Shown: piece after piece, positions 45,155 through 54,781 of the stretch
Position numbering within the stretch: the stretch's first letter is position 1
How the letters are laid out: each line of letters opens with the position of its first letter
Source of the DNA: Chondromyces crocatus
GTDB lineage: Bacteria > Myxococcota_A > Polyangia > Polyangiales > Polyangiaceae
Reading direction: 5' to 3'
DNA: 64,000 nt
NCBI RefSeq assembly: GCF_001189295.1
Contig: NZ_CP012159.1
Coordinates: forward strand, 186,001-250,000
Notes under the pieces: model-generated
Seen by the model: the letters and a program-made list of their open reading frames with translations, nothing else
What the model was told of the DNA's origin: nothing
The model's database searches: none
Program-made: the position numbers and the translations under genes

Positions 45155-47524
45155 ATGAGATCCGGATTCATGGCCTGGTCGATGGCGGGGGCGCTCTCGT
45201 TGCTCGGGCTGTCGGCCTGCGGTGGAGCGAGCGACGACGACGGGAGCGGGACGGCCGGCGGCGGTGGGAGTCCTTCCGGCAGCGGGGGTCCGGGAGGTGC
45301 GGGGGGCAGTGGCGGCGAGGGTGGAGGGGCGAGCGCGTCCTGCCACGATCTCCCGATGACGTCGGCGCTGGTCGCCGAGGGGTCCTGGGATGCGAGCCTG
45401 ACCCTCGCCGGCTTCACCGGACACGACGGCCTGGTGCCCGGGGTGTTCGATTTCGCGCGCGATGCCGACGGGGCGCTCCTCGCGGTCGGCCGTTTCCAGT
45501 ACATCGGGCGTCGCGCGACCCGCCCCCTGGCGCGCCTCGAAGGTGACGTCTGGAGGCCGGATCCGCGGCTGTCGTTCGACACGGATCCGCCGAGCCTCGG
45601 TGCCATCGCGACCGACGGACAGGGCCGGATCGCCGTCGCCACGCATGCCGAGCTGCCGTCGTCGCTGGAGGAGCGGGAGGGCGAGATCTGGGTGAGCGAC
45701 GGCGGGGCATTCACGCGGGCAGGCACCTTCCAGGGCGCCGTGCGGCGGATGGTGTGGTTCGACGGTGCGCTGTGGGTCGGTGGGCTGTTCACGCTCGACG
45801 ATCTGCCGAGCGCAGAAGGCCTGGCCGTGCTCGACGAGCAGGGGTGGCAGGCGCCCCCGGGTGGCGCCGTGGATGGGCTCGGGGTGTACACGCTGGCGAC
45901 GCAGGGAAACACGCTGCTGGTGGGCGGTGCGTTCTCGTCGGTCGGGGGCATCCCGGCGGCGTCGGTCGCGACGTACGATGCCGGAGGGTGGAGGGCGTAC
46001 GATCTTCCGGGGGCGTCGGTGTACGCGCTGGCGCGCGACGACGCGGGGGAGCTCTATGCCGGTGGGCTCTTCTCCGTGGAGGGCTCGTCGGAGACCGGGG
46101 GCATCGCGCGGTGGTCCGGGAGCAGCTGGGAGTCGGTGGGAGGAGGCCTGGCGAACCGCGTGTTCCGTGGCGTCGTCTCGGATCTCGCGGTGCTCGACGG
46201 CGCGCTGCACGTGGCGGGGTGCTTTTCGTGGGCGGGTGGGCCGCCGACGGAAGCGGCGTCGATCCAGGCCGCAGGGCTCGCGCGCTGGACGGGTCAGGCG
46301 TGGGAGGCGCTGGACGAGGGTGCGTCGCCGGTGGCGAGCGGCTGGTTTGCGCCGCTGCGCTGTGGCGACGAGGGGCCGGGCGCGGTCTGGGACATGGAGA
46401 ACCAGCGGCTCTTCGCGGATGGGGAGCGGCTCTTCGCGGGTGGGTTCTTCGGCGGCAAGGGAGGGGTGCCGTCGCACGGCGTGATCGCCCATGAGGGCGG
46501 GGGCTGGGTCGCGCAGGGGGAGGTGGGCCAGGGGCTGTCGGGGGTGCCGAGCGCGCTGGCGGTCGGCGGTCCGAGCTGCGCGGTCCACGCGGTCGGGCCG
46601 ATCTCGCACGCCGGGAGTCTCGCGGTGGACCGGCGGGTGCTCCGCCACACGGGCATCCGCTGGGAGCCGGTCGGGGCGCCAGCGCCAGCAGGTCACGACT
46701 GCGATCGGGTGGCGGTGGATGCGGCTGGGATGCCGTTCCTCGGGTGCAGCAGGGCCCCCGTGAACGACGGCGACCATGCGACCGGGGTGGTGCTCCGGTC
46801 GACGGGGGACGGCTGGGAGACGGTGGGCGACGGGTTCGGCGAGGGCGGCGTGGCCGCGCTGGCCTTCGATCCGGCCGGCGCGCTGTGGGTCACGGGCGGG
46901 GTCACCCAGGGCTTCGTGGCGCGGGTGGAGGGCGATGGGTTCGTGCGGCACGGCGCGTTCGACGGGCGCGTGAACAGCCTCGCGTTTCGGCCCGGCAAGC
47001 GGGGCGGGCCGGTGGAGGCGGTGGTGGGCGGGTCGTTCGGCAGCGTCGATGGGGTCGCGGTCCGCGGGGTGGCGCGCTGGAGCGGGGAGGCGTGGGAGGC
47101 GCTGGGTCCGGGCCTCTCCGGCAGCGTGCTCGCCGTCGCGTACGCGCCGGATGGGAGCATCTACGCGAGCACGGCGGACGATGGCAGCGACGATCGGTTG
47201 ATCCTGGGGCGCTGGGACGGCGCGGCCTGGTCCGAGGTGGCGACGCCGGAGCCCGGCCCGGTGCCGGCGGGGTATGCGTTCAGCGCGCTGCTCGCGCGTG
47301 GCAACTACGTCATCGCGGCAGGCTTCGCGTGGCCAGGCTCGGGGGAGCGCAATGTCTTTGCGTACGACGGGGCAGCCTTCCGCAGCGTGCGCGGAGGCAT
47401 CACCGCCATCTCGGTCGATCAGGTGGCGCTCGCTGGCAACGGGCTGTGGTTCGGTGGGTCGATCGCCGAGGCTGGACCGCCGAACGGCAGGCTCCCCACC
47501 GTCGGGGTCGCCCACCTGCGTTGA
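45155..47524 (+). CDS. Beta-propeller-like lipoprotein
   Basis: A 789-residue lipoprotein. Signal peptide ends in LSACG; a Gly/Ser spacer follows. The remainder holds many repeats of the type I-A-R-W-S-G-x-x-W-x-x-V-G-G-G-L (GGIARWSGSSWESVGGGL, GLARWTGQAWEALDEG and VARWSGEAWEALGPGL), with intervening L-x-V-G-G-x-F (TLLVGGAFSSVGGIPA). This matches propeller proteins of the kelch or delta-60 type. A structural or surface-binding role is likely. GGGGGGAGGC precedes the ATG. Confidence 0.82.
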   Translation: MRSGFMAWSMAGALSLLGLSACGGASDDDGSGTAGGGGSPSGSGGPGGAGGSGGEGGGASASCHDLPMTSALVAEGSWDASLTLAGFTGHDGLVPGVFDFARDADGALLAVGRFQYIGRRATRPLARLEGDVWRPDPRLSFDTDPPSLGAIATDGQGRIAVATHAELPSSLEEREGEIWVSDGGAFTRAGTFQGAVRRMVWFDGALWVGGLFTLDDLPSAEGLAVLDEQGWQAPPGGAVDGLGVYTLATQGNTLLVGGAFSSVGGIPAASVATYDAGGWRAYDLPGASVYALARDDAGELYAGGLFSVEGSSETGGIARWSGSSWESVGGGLANRVFRGVVSDLAVLDGALHVAGCFSWAGGPPTEAASIQAAGLARWTGQAWEALDEGASPVASGWFAPLRCGDEGPGAVWDMENQRLFADGERLFAGGFFGGKGGVPSHGVIAHEGGGWVAQGEVGQGLSGVPSALAVGGPSCAVHAVGPISHAGSLAVDRRVLRHTGIRWEPVGAPAPAGHDCDRVAVDAAGMPFLGCSRAPVNDGDHATGVVLRSTGDGWETVGDGFGEGGVAALAFDPAGALWVTGGVTQGFVARVEGDGFVRHGAFDGRVNSLAFRPGKRGGPVEAVVGGSFGSVDGVAVRGVARWSGEAWEALGPGLSGSVLAVAYAPDGSIYASTADDGSDDRLILGRWDGAAWSEVATPEPGPVPAGYAFSALLARGNYVIAAGFAWPGSGERNVFAYDGAAFRSVRGGITAISVDQVALAGNGLWFGGSIAEAGPPNGRLPTVGVAHLR

Positions 47525-47635
47525 CCCGCGAGCGCCCGCTCTCGTGCCCCCCGGGCGGACCTCGGCGGGGCACGAACTGCACGCCTCGCCTGTGGACCCG
47601 TGTCCGACGCCCACCGGCCGAGCCTCGCTCCTCGG

Positions 47636-47734
47636 CGCCCCTTGCCAGGCGCGACGAACCATTCTCTCCGCCCCTTGCCAGTCGCAACGGACCGCTCTCG
47701 GCGCCCCTTGCCCAGCGCGACGGACCGTCGACCT
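47636..47734. repeat. 33-bp tandem repeat, three copies
   Basis: Units begin at 47636, 47669 and 47702 with the core CGCCCCTTGCCAGGCGCGAC, diverged between copies. It occupies most of the gap just before the transporter start at 47749, so it may lie in the 5' untranslated region or the promoter. Confidence 0.75.
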
Positions 47735-47748
47735 GGCCCGGCACGCGC

Positions 47749-50034
47749 ATGCTGGAGGCCGTGCTCGATCCGTCCTACTTCCGGGACGTCCTCGCGGCTT
47801 CCGACCCGGACCTCGCTCGGCTTCGCCAGGCGGGCCGCGCGACCCTCGCCGCCATGGCGGCCACCGCGGTGCTCCACGGCGTCGCCCGCGCGCTCGGCCA
47901 ACCCACGACCGCCGCGCTGATCGGCGTCAACATGGCCATGCTGGGGGCGGTCATCGTCAACGACCCCACCCCGCGCGCGCAGCGCATCACCACAGTGTGC
48001 ATGCCCTTCGTGGCCAGCAGCGCGCTGTGCCTGGGCGCCCTGGTGTCGCCCTTCGCCTGGCTGCGCAACACCGCCCTCATCGCCATCGTCTTCGGCGCCG
48101 TGCTGATGCGCCGCTTCGGCCCTCGCGGGACCGGGCTGGGCATGGTCGGGTTCCTCTCGTACTTCTTCGCGCTTTTCTTCCACGCGAGTCCCACGCAGCT
48201 CCCGCTCATGATGACCGGCGTGTTCGTCGCCTCCGGCCTCGCCTACGCCACGCGCTTCTGGGTGCTGCGCGAGCGCCCTCAGGCCGTGCTCCGCCGTCGG
48301 ATCAGCGCCTTCCGCCGCACCCTCGCGCTCGCGCTCTACCACCTCGCCCGTGCCAGCACCGAGGGGCGCTGGACGCCCCACCGCGAACGCGCCGTGGGCC
48401 GCGCCATGAACGCCGTGAACGACGCGGCCCTCTCGATCGACGATCAGCTCGAACGGCTCGGTCCGAAGGCGTTCACCTCGGGAGAGGCTTCCCCCGAGCT
48501 ACCGGCCCGCATCTTCGCGCTCGAGCTGGCCCTGGAGGGGGTACTCGGGGCCGTCGAGCGCTTGCTCGCCACCGAGACCACCACCGCCGGAGAGCGCGCC
48601 GCCGCCGCCACCGCCCTCCACCAGGCCCGGTCGGCCGTGCGCCCTGGCGACACGATCCTCGAACCTCACACCGCGCGCGCGCTCGACCTGCGCCTCGCTG
48701 CGTTGCCGCCCGACGACGCCGAGGGAGGCAGCGCCCTCGGCGAGACCCGGCGCGCCATCGAGGAGCTGCTCCGCACCGCCTGGCGTCCCTGGCGCCCCAG
48801 CCCCCCCGAGCTGCTCGCCAGCACCCAGCACACGAGGAATGCCGCTGACCCGACCGACGCCTCGGGAACGCCGAGCGCGCCCCCCCCGGTCCCCGCGGAG
48901 TCGTCGCTGCGCCTCGCCCTGCAGGCAGCGCTCGCGGCGACGCTGGCCTTGTGGGCAGGGGAGGCCGTGTCGCCGAGCCGAGGGTACTGGGCGGTGATCG
49001 CCGCGTTCGTGGTATTCACGCGCGCCTCGACCGTCGGCGCCACCGTCGCACGCGCCTGGCAACGGGTGATCGGCACCGTCGTCGGCGTGTTCGTCGGCAT
49101 CCTCGTCGCCCACGCCGTCCAGGGGCGGGTCTATGCGGAGCTGGCCGTGGTCTTCGCCTGCATGTTCGTCGGGTACTACACGCTGCAGGTGGCCTACGCC
49201 TGGATGGTCGCGTCGATCACCACCCTCATCGCCGTGCTGTACAGCCTCCTGGGCAGGTTCTCGCCCGAGCTGCTCTACCTGCGCGTCGTGGAGACCCTGA
49301 TCGGCGCCGGCATCGGGACCGCGGTCGCCGCGCTCGTGTTCCCCGCCTACGCGAGCGAGAAGGTTCGCGCGGCCATGGCGGACGCGCTGCGCGATCTCGG
49401 CGACTACCTGAACGACACCGTGGTCGAGCGCTCTGCCAGCCGGGCCGACCTGCTCGACTCCACGCGCGCCCTCGACCGCAAGCTCCGCGACGTGCGGGCG
49501 GACATCCAGGCGCTCTCGGGTGGGCCTCCCTTGCGTACGTCCCGGGAGATGGCGCGGGTGTTCCTGCCGTTCTCGGCGGTGTTCTTCTATGCGCGGACGC
49601 TGGTCGATGCCGAGTGGCTCGCCGCGAGCGACCCTGAGGGGGGCTGCGTGCGCGCCGCGGGGCACCGCCTCGCCGACAACGCCCGCGCGCTCGCGGAAGC
49701 GCTGGAAGGGCGGGGAGGAGAGGCCATCACGCCGGGCGCGCGGACGCTGGAGGCCGGGCAAAAGGACCTCACCGACGCCGAGGCGAGGCTCTGGGGCTCT
49801 GGCAGCGCGGGCGCCGCCTTGAAGTGGCTGGAGCGCATCGACGCCTCGATGGTGCTGCTCGACCGCGTCGTGCGGGAGACGGAGCTCACGCGGGCGCACC
49901 GGCGCCGGGGCGCGGGGCGGCTGCCCGCCATGGGCTGGTTCCACGCCCGAGGCGGTCCGCACGACCGTTCCGGAGGGGCGCCCGGCGCTGGTGCTCGAGC
50001 GGGGGCGCGCGGCCCAGCGTCTCCAGGGGGCTGA
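47749..50034 (+). CDS. FUSC-family inner-membrane transporter
   Basis: A 761-residue protein with two groups of helices: about 30-175 (MAATAVLHGVARALGQPTTAAL, then LCLGALVSPFAWL, then LMMTGVFVASGLAY) and about 390-535 (GYWAVIAAFVVFTRASTVGATVARAWQRVIGTVVGVFVG, the FUSC hallmark). Soluble helical domains follow each. The plan is that of YccS/AaeB-type FUSC proteins, which export aromatic acids or other compounds. The final 40 residues are Gly/Arg-rich. The ATG at 47749 is preferred; the longer frame from 46744 is antisense-like. Confidence 0.88.
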   Translation: MLEAVLDPSYFRDVLAASDPDLARLRQAGRATLAAMAATAVLHGVARALGQPTTAALIGVNMAMLGAVIVNDPTPRAQRITTVCMPFVASSALCLGALVSPFAWLRNTALIAIVFGAVLMRRFGPRGTGLGMVGFLSYFFALFFHASPTQLPLMMTGVFVASGLAYATRFWVLRERPQAVLRRRISAFRRTLALALYHLARASTEGRWTPHRERAVGRAMNAVNDAALSIDDQLERLGPKAFTSGEASPELPARIFALELALEGVLGAVERLLATETTTAGERAAAATALHQARSAVRPGDTILEPHTARALDLRLAALPPDDAEGGSALGETRRAIEELLRTAWRPWRPSPPELLASTQHTRNAADPTDASGTPSAPPPVPAESSLRLALQAALAATLALWAGEAVSPSRGYWAVIAAFVVFTRASTVGATVARAWQRVIGTVVGVFVGILVAHAVQGRVYAELAVVFACMFVGYYTLQVAYAWMVASITTLIAVLYSLLGRFSPELLYLRVVETLIGAGIGTAVAALVFPAYASEKVRAAMADALRDLGDYLNDTVVERSASRADLLDSTRALDRKLRDVRADIQALSGGPPLRTSREMARVFLPFSAVFFYARTLVDAEWLAASDPEGGCVRAAGHRLADNARALAEALEGRGGEAITPGARTLEAGQKDLTDAEARLWGSGSAGAALKWLERIDASMVLLDRVVRETELTRAHRRRGAGRLPAMGWFHARGGPHDRSGGAPGAGARAGARGPASPGG

Positions 50035-50134
50035 CCCCGAGGCGGTCGCCTGGACGGGCCACGGGGAAGCAGGCTAGAAATGGCGGGCGTCGCGTGCCGG
50101 CTCTCCCAGCCCGACCGTCGCACGCGGAGGACTC

Positions 50135-50437
50135 ATGAAGCCTGGAAGAAACGATCCCTGTCACTGCGGCTCCGGCGACAAGTACAAGAAGTGCTGCCTG
50201 CCGAAGGACGACGCGCAGAAGCTCGCCGACTACGAGGCCACCAAGGCGGCAGCCGCCGCGGCCGCTGCAGCAGCTGCGGCTGAAGCCAGCGAGGCTGGCG
50301 AGGGGGGTGACGCGGCGACGCCGGCGGCCACCTCCGCGACCCCACCGCGCCGCGGCCAGGCCCCGGCGCCCGGCAACCCGCAGAAGCGCCAGGTGCCCAC
50401 GGCCAAGGCGCCTCCGGTCCGCCGCCGCGCCGTCTGA
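50135..50437 (+). CDS. SEC-C motif small protein
   Basis: A 100-residue protein. The N-terminus is a SEC-C zinc finger: GRNDPCHCGSGDKYKKCC (residues 4-21), with Cys9, Cys11, Cys20 and Cys21. An Ala-rich helix (KAAAAAAAAAAAAE) and a Pro/Arg-rich tail (RRGQAPAPGNPQKRQ) follow. In SecA the motif binds SecB or ribosomes; stand-alone small proteins like this are common and of unknown role. The AGGACTC upstream of the ATG is a weak ribosome site. Confidence 0.88.
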   Translation: MKPGRNDPCHCGSGDKYKKCCLPKDDAQKLADYEATKAAAAAAAAAAAAEASEAGEGGDAATPAATSATPPRRGQAPAPGNPQKRQVPTAKAPPVRRRAV

Positions 50438-50631
50438 CCTGTCCCGCCCCCGTCGTCCCCCCCGACCACATCCAGCTCGTCGAGTCATCGCTCGGCCATG
50501 GTGCAATCGCACGAAAGTGATTGCAGTGCCGCAGTGGCGACTCGCATGACCGGATCATGAACTCTCGGGATGAAAGCGCGCCTCGGGCGCCGAAACCCCA
50601 CGTCGCGTCGACGTTGTCCGTCAACGCTCCG

Positions 50632-51618
50632 TCATGGGGAGCAGCAACGAAAACCCACCGTGTTGTACACGAATTTTGGCTCATGCCATTCCACGAACTC
50701 ACAGAAACAGGCGTCTGCCATGAAAGAGTACGTCCCTCCCGCGGTGGCACACCTGAACACGCCGTCTTGCATGAGTGCGCAACTATCGATCCATTCGGCC
50801 GCGTTACCGCTCATGTCGAACAGCCCGTCGAATCCACCTTCACAACCTGCCAGTGAGCCGACGGGGGCCGTCCTGTTCCGCAAGCTGTTCTCGTTCGTCG
50901 GGGAGCTGTCGCCATCGCGGCAGATGCCCGACGGCACATTCGCCGGCGAGGGTCGAGCGCCATAGGGATAGGGTTGGGATCCTCCCCTCGTGCAGGCATG
51001 GAACCACTGGGCGTCCTTCGGTGAATCTATCCTGTCATCAACCACCGCTACCGGGCCGCCGGCTCGCGCCCCACAAAGCCGCTTTCCAGCCCATTTGCAG
51101 TACGCCGTCGCGTCACACCAGTCGACGAAGCGAACAGGATGGTCCATCTGCGACTCGTCGTTCGCATCAGCTCGAACCATTTTGTTCCACCAGGAGGCCA
51201 ACCCACCCTCGGGTATCAGCGACTCGTTATCCCCCTTGCTGCAGCCCGGTCCCTGCTCATCGAGAATGGATTCATCCAGTGCGGAGGCATCGACGAACTC
51301 CAGGTACTGGGCGATGGTGACCTCCGTCGAATCGATGCAGTAGGGATTCGGGTTCGCTTCCACGCGCACCATGGTCGGCCCCGGGCCAGCAGGGCACAGC
51401 GACGGCTCGCCAGGCCCTGCCGCTCCGCCTCCTCCCGTCGACGCGCCACCGCCTGCTCCCGTCCCTCCGGGGTCTGTCTCACCACCTGAAGGGCCGTTGC
51501 TGACGCCCGTCCCTCCTCCCGTGCCGTCGCCCCCGTTTCCCAGGCTGTCGAGGTCCGCCAGCAGCGAACAGCCACCGAGCAAGATCCCGCCGAGCAGCGC
51601 AGCCGCACCCCATGACAT
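50632..51618 (-). CDS. Formylglycine-generating enzyme-like lipoprotein
   Basis: A 328-residue protein. MSWGAAALLGGILLGGC is a lipoprotein signal; a Gly/Ser/Thr-rich spacer follows (about 30-75). The rest is an FGE/SUMF1-type domain: YCIDSTEVTIAQYLEF, PVRFVDWCDATAYCKWAGKRLC, YPYGARPS and GNAAEWIDSC, ending GFRCCSP. Myxobacteria have many such lipoproteins; enzymatic activity is doubtful without Cys-pair analysis. ATG at 51616-51618 is preferred to GTG 51699. Confidence 0.85.
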   Translation of the reverse strand: MSWGAAALLGGILLGGCSLLADLDSLGNGGDGTGGGTGVSNGPSGGETDPGGTGAGGGASTGGGGAAGPGEPSLCPAGPGPTMVRVEANPNPYCIDSTEVTIAQYLEFVDASALDESILDEQGPGCSKGDNESLIPEGGLASWWNKMVRADANDESQMDHPVRFVDWCDATAYCKWAGKRLCGARAGGPVAVVDDRIDSPKDAQWFHACTRGGSQPYPYGARPSPANVPSGICRDGDSSPTNENSLRNRTAPVGSLAGCEGGFDGLFDMSGNAAEWIDSCALMQDGVFRCATAGGTYSFMADACFCEFVEWHEPKFVYNTVGFRCCSP

Positions 51619-51788
51619 CGCCGCACGGTCGCCGTGCTCCGCGCCCTGGTGAAGCCCCCCTGCACGCGCACCCTGTCCAGCGTCCGGTTGCCTTGTCACA
51701 CCGCCATTCTACCAAGGACGCGCGCTCTCGTAGCCTCGAACCCGCCTTGCTCGCAGCTCGGCCCGTCTGATACGCGCATGCCGCACGA

Positions 51789-52290
51789 ATGAAGGAACAC
51801 CACCAGGAAAGACGACGGCTCGGATCCTCGGATCTCGACATCACCTCCGTCGACTTCGGCGCCTGGGTCATCGGTGCACCGCTGCAGGATCGACACCGCC
51901 ACGGTCCACGGCCTCGAGCTCGCACGCGTCACCCCCGTCTCACCAGTCACCAGCGACCATCCGCCGTACTCGCTGCTCGCGCGCAAGATGAATGCGGAGA
52001 TCCTCGCCTGGTGCGTGGCGCCAGGAGCGGGTCGATACCGACGCGCCACTGCCCTCGGCCCAGCTCACCGTCGCGACGACCCCGGGAGCGCGCCACGGCG
52101 CTGCCCACGGACGACTGGAGTCGAAACCGCCCCGCATTCCAGCAGGCGCAGCTCTCGCAGAACCTGAAGCTCGTCGAGCGGCTCCTCGCGGTCGGCGCAC
52201 GCAGCGCGCAGCAGGTCGGCGGCTGCATCCACGCCGACAACTTCCGCACGGACCAGGAAGCCTTCGCCGGGATCGCGAACGGCCGAGTCC
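51789..52290 (+). pseudogene. Decayed aldo/keto reductase
   Basis: Remnants of one aldo/keto reductase occur in changing frames. First: RRLGSSDLDITSVDFGAWVIG at 51810-51870, the family N-terminus. Then at about 51888-52020, frame shifted, HGLELARVTPVSPVTSDHPPYSLLARKMNAEILAWC, which matches a middle region. Then at about 52095-52230, back in the first frame, DDWSRNRPAFQQAQLSQNLKLVERLLAVGA, near the C-terminus. About 100 or more residues between the first two pieces, which should include the catalytic Tyr and Lys, are missing. No complete protein could be made. Confidence 0.8.
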
Positions 52291-52631
52291 TCTTCCCGCT
52301 GGCTCGTCGCCCGCTGCACTTCGTCACGCTTGCATCACGACGTCCACACGACGTCGATTCAAAGACGAGTTCGCTTCCCGTCGGCGCCGGATGATTGCGT
52401 TCGCGTCGTGACCTCGCCCAGGGATCTCCCCAATGCACCAGGAGAATCCCCATTCAATCGTGTGACGATTCCGATCTGATGCAAATTCAACGCTGGAGCG
52501 TCGGTTGACATCATTGCGATTCTGTACGATCTCATTGGCCCCAGACGCCCCCATGAGCAATCAATGGAGGGCTTCACCGGCCCGCCGCTCCGTGGCCGGC
52601 CGCGCGATGGACACCACGAAAGGATCTTGCA
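52291..52631. other. Intergenic region upstream of the DUF4142 gene
   Basis: No gene is supported. It is somewhat less GC-rich from 52440 to 52540 and probably holds the promoter of the downstream lipoprotein. AAAGGATCTTGCA precedes its ATG. Confidence 0.4.
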
Positions 52632-53351
52632 ATGAGCCGCATCGAGAATCGTACCGCCGTGGCACGGACCCTCGCCTCGCTGGTCGGCGTGGCTGCCGCC
52701 CTCGCCGTCGGCTGCGCAGGTTCGCAGGCTGAGCCGCAGATGGTCGATGCCATGCCGCCGGAGCCCGCCATGATGGGCACGCCGCCCACGCCCCCGCCTG
52801 CCGAGGAGCCCGTCGCCGCGGCCGAGCCGGCCCCGGAGGCCGCCGTCGAGGCGCCCACGCCCGTGCCCACGCCGCTCAGCGACGAGCAGATCGCGGCCGT
52901 CTCGGAGGCCGCGAACGCCTCGCACATCGACTCCAGCAAGATCGCTCAGACCAAGGCGAAGGACGCGCGCGTCAAGAAGCTCGCCGCGACGATCCTCAAG
53001 CACCACACCGAGGTGCAGAAGAAGCAGGCCCAGCTCCTCACCAAGGCCAAGCTCGTTCCGGCCGAGAGCCCCGTCGTGGAGAAGCTGAAGACGGACGTCC
53101 AGTCGGGCATGACGGCGCTCAACGAGACGCCGGCCGCCGACTTCGACAAGGCCTACATCGAGCTGCAGGTGAAGCTGCACCAGGAGGCCCTCGCGACCAT
53201 CGACAACCAGCTCCTGCCGAACGTGAAGAACGAGGATCTGAAGACGCTGCTCACCGAGCTGCGGCCCAAGATCGAGAACCACCTGAACGAGGCGAAGGAG
53301 ATCCAGACCGCGCTCACGCCAGGGGCGACGGCCGTCTCCAGCCAGAAGTAA
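52632..53351 (+). CDS. DUF4142 lipoprotein
   Basis: A 239-residue protein. The signal peptide ends in AVGC; a Pro/Ala/Glu-rich linker follows (about 35-80). The C-terminal domain (about 85-225) is the ferritin-like helical DUF4142: LSDEQIAAVSEAANASHI, KDARVKKLAATILKHHTEV, then DFDKAYIELQVKLHQEALATI and HLNEAKEIQTAL. It may bind a ligand in the periplasm. Role unknown; related proteins are often stress-linked. Confidence 0.88.
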   Translation: MSRIENRTAVARTLASLVGVAAALAVGCAGSQAEPQMVDAMPPEPAMMGTPPTPPPAEEPVAAAEPAPEAAVEAPTPVPTPLSDEQIAAVSEAANASHIDSSKIAQTKAKDARVKKLAATILKHHTEVQKKQAQLLTKAKLVPAESPVVEKLKTDVQSGMTALNETPAADFDKAYIELQVKLHQEALATIDNQLLPNVKNEDLKTLLTELRPKIENHLNEAKEIQTALTPGATAVSSQK

Positions 53352-53463
53352 TCGCGCGTCCGGCACTTCAGGGCAGGCCAGCGCGCCCCGTGGACCTTCG
53401 GAGGCCATGCACGGAGCGCCTCGGAACCTCCGAAGCCATTGCGCGTGGATTGCCCTTCGCCAC

Positions 53464-54753
53464 TCAGCCGCCCGACACCGCAATGGTATCGAGGCGGCTT
53501 CGCAGTCCGTACACTGCAATCCAGAGGTAACACGAAAGCGGGCATAGCAGCGCCGTGCTCAGCGACGTGTGGTCGGCGGCGACCCCGGTCAGCAGGGGGA
53601 TCACGGCGCCGCCGACGATCGCCATGCAGATCAGCCCCGATGCCTGCGGGGTCTCTTCGCCCATGCCTTCCAGGCCGAGGGTGAAGATGGTCGGGAACAT
53701 GACCGAGTTGAACAGGCCCACGGCGATCAGGGTGTAGCCAGCGACGATGCCGCTCGTCGCGACCGAGACCCCCACCAGCGTCGCCGCAGCGACCGCGCAG
53801 GCGCAGAGCGTCGTCCCGGGCGCGAACCTTCGCAGCACGAAGCCGCCCAGGAGGCGCCCCACCATGGCCCCGCCCCAGTAGAAGCTGACCAGCCTCCCGG
53901 CCTCCATCGGCGGCAGGCCCAGGGTCCGCGGCAGCATCAGGTAGTTGGTCAGCAAGCTCCCGATCGCGACCTCCGCGCCGACGTAGACGAAGATGGAGAG
54001 CACGGCGAAGGCGAGGCGAGGCCGCCGGAGCAGCTTCAGCGTCGCCGCGAGGCCCCCGGGGTGCTCGGCCCGTGCCGACCCCATCGCGTTCCTGGCCAGC
54101 CAGAACAGCGCCGCGAGGACCAGGAGCCCCGCCGCGATCAGCAGGAAGGGCACCTGCACCGCCTGCGCCTCGTGCTGCCGGACCGCGGCGAGCTGGGCCG
54201 CGGTCAGGGTCGCAGGATCCGGGGTGACGATACCCCCGGCCAGGATCAGCGTCGCCCCCACGTGCGGCCCGATGGCGGTGCCGGCTGCGTTGAAGAACTG
54301 GGCGAAGGTCAGGCGGCTCGGCGCTGTCTCTGGCGCCCCGAGCAAGGCCATCAGCGGGTTCGCCGCCACCTGGAGCAGCGTGATGCCCGAGGCCATGACG
54401 AACAGGGCCAGGAGAAACCCCGGGTACAGGCCGAGCCGCGCCGCCGGCGCGAACATCAGGCACCCCGCCGCCATGATCGCGAGGCCCGCCACCACCGACC
54501 GCAGGTAGCCCACCCGGCTCAGCACCTGGCTCGCTGGCAGCGAGACCACGAGGTACGCCAGGAAGAAGCAGAACTGCGTCAGCATCACCTCGGCGTAGCT
54601 GAGCGCGAACAGGCCCTTCAGCTTCGGCACCAGCGCGTCGACCAGCACCGTCGCGAAGCCCCAGGCGAAGAACAGGGCGAGCACGAAGGGCGTGAGCCAC
54701 CGCGCACCCCCGCTCGCCTGCGCCGTCGGGCGCGCTCCCGTCACGTGCTCCAT
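53464..54753 (-). CDS. gluP: Sugar MFS transporter, FucP/GluP family
   Basis: A 429-residue protein with about 12 helices. ALFFAWGFATVLVDALVPKLKGLF, FFLAYLVVSLPASQVLSRVGY, TLLQVAANPLMALLGAPE and FAQFFNAAGTAIGPHVGA are hallmarks of the glucose/galactose/fucose:proton symporter family. It may import glucose released by maltodextrin breakdown, although it is 30 kb from that operon. The minus-strand gene ends 112 bases from DUF4142, which is convergent. Confidence 0.9.
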   Translation of the reverse strand: MEHVTGARPTAQASGGARWLTPFVLALFFAWGFATVLVDALVPKLKGLFALSYAEVMLTQFCFFLAYLVVSLPASQVLSRVGYLRSVVAGLAIMAAGCLMFAPAARLGLYPGFLLALFVMASGITLLQVAANPLMALLGAPETAPSRLTFAQFFNAAGTAIGPHVGATLILAGGIVTPDPATLTAAQLAAVRQHEAQAVQVPFLLIAAGLLVLAALFWLARNAMGSARAEHPGGLAATLKLLRRPRLAFAVLSIFVYVGAEVAIGSLLTNYLMLPRTLGLPPMEAGRLVSFYWGGAMVGRLLGGFVLRRFAPGTTLCACAVAAATLVGVSVATSGIVAGYTLIAVGLFNSVMFPTIFTLGLEGMGEETPQASGLICMAIVGGAVIPLLTGVAADHTSLSTALLCPLSCYLWIAVYGLRSRLDTIAVSGG

Positions 54754-54781
54754 GGTCGCTTCCCCCCGTTCCGCGCGCGGC

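Noticed and set aside
45026-47662. An 878-residue minus-strand open frame
   Set aside because: Antisense to the propeller lipoprotein; Arg/Pro-rich with no family.
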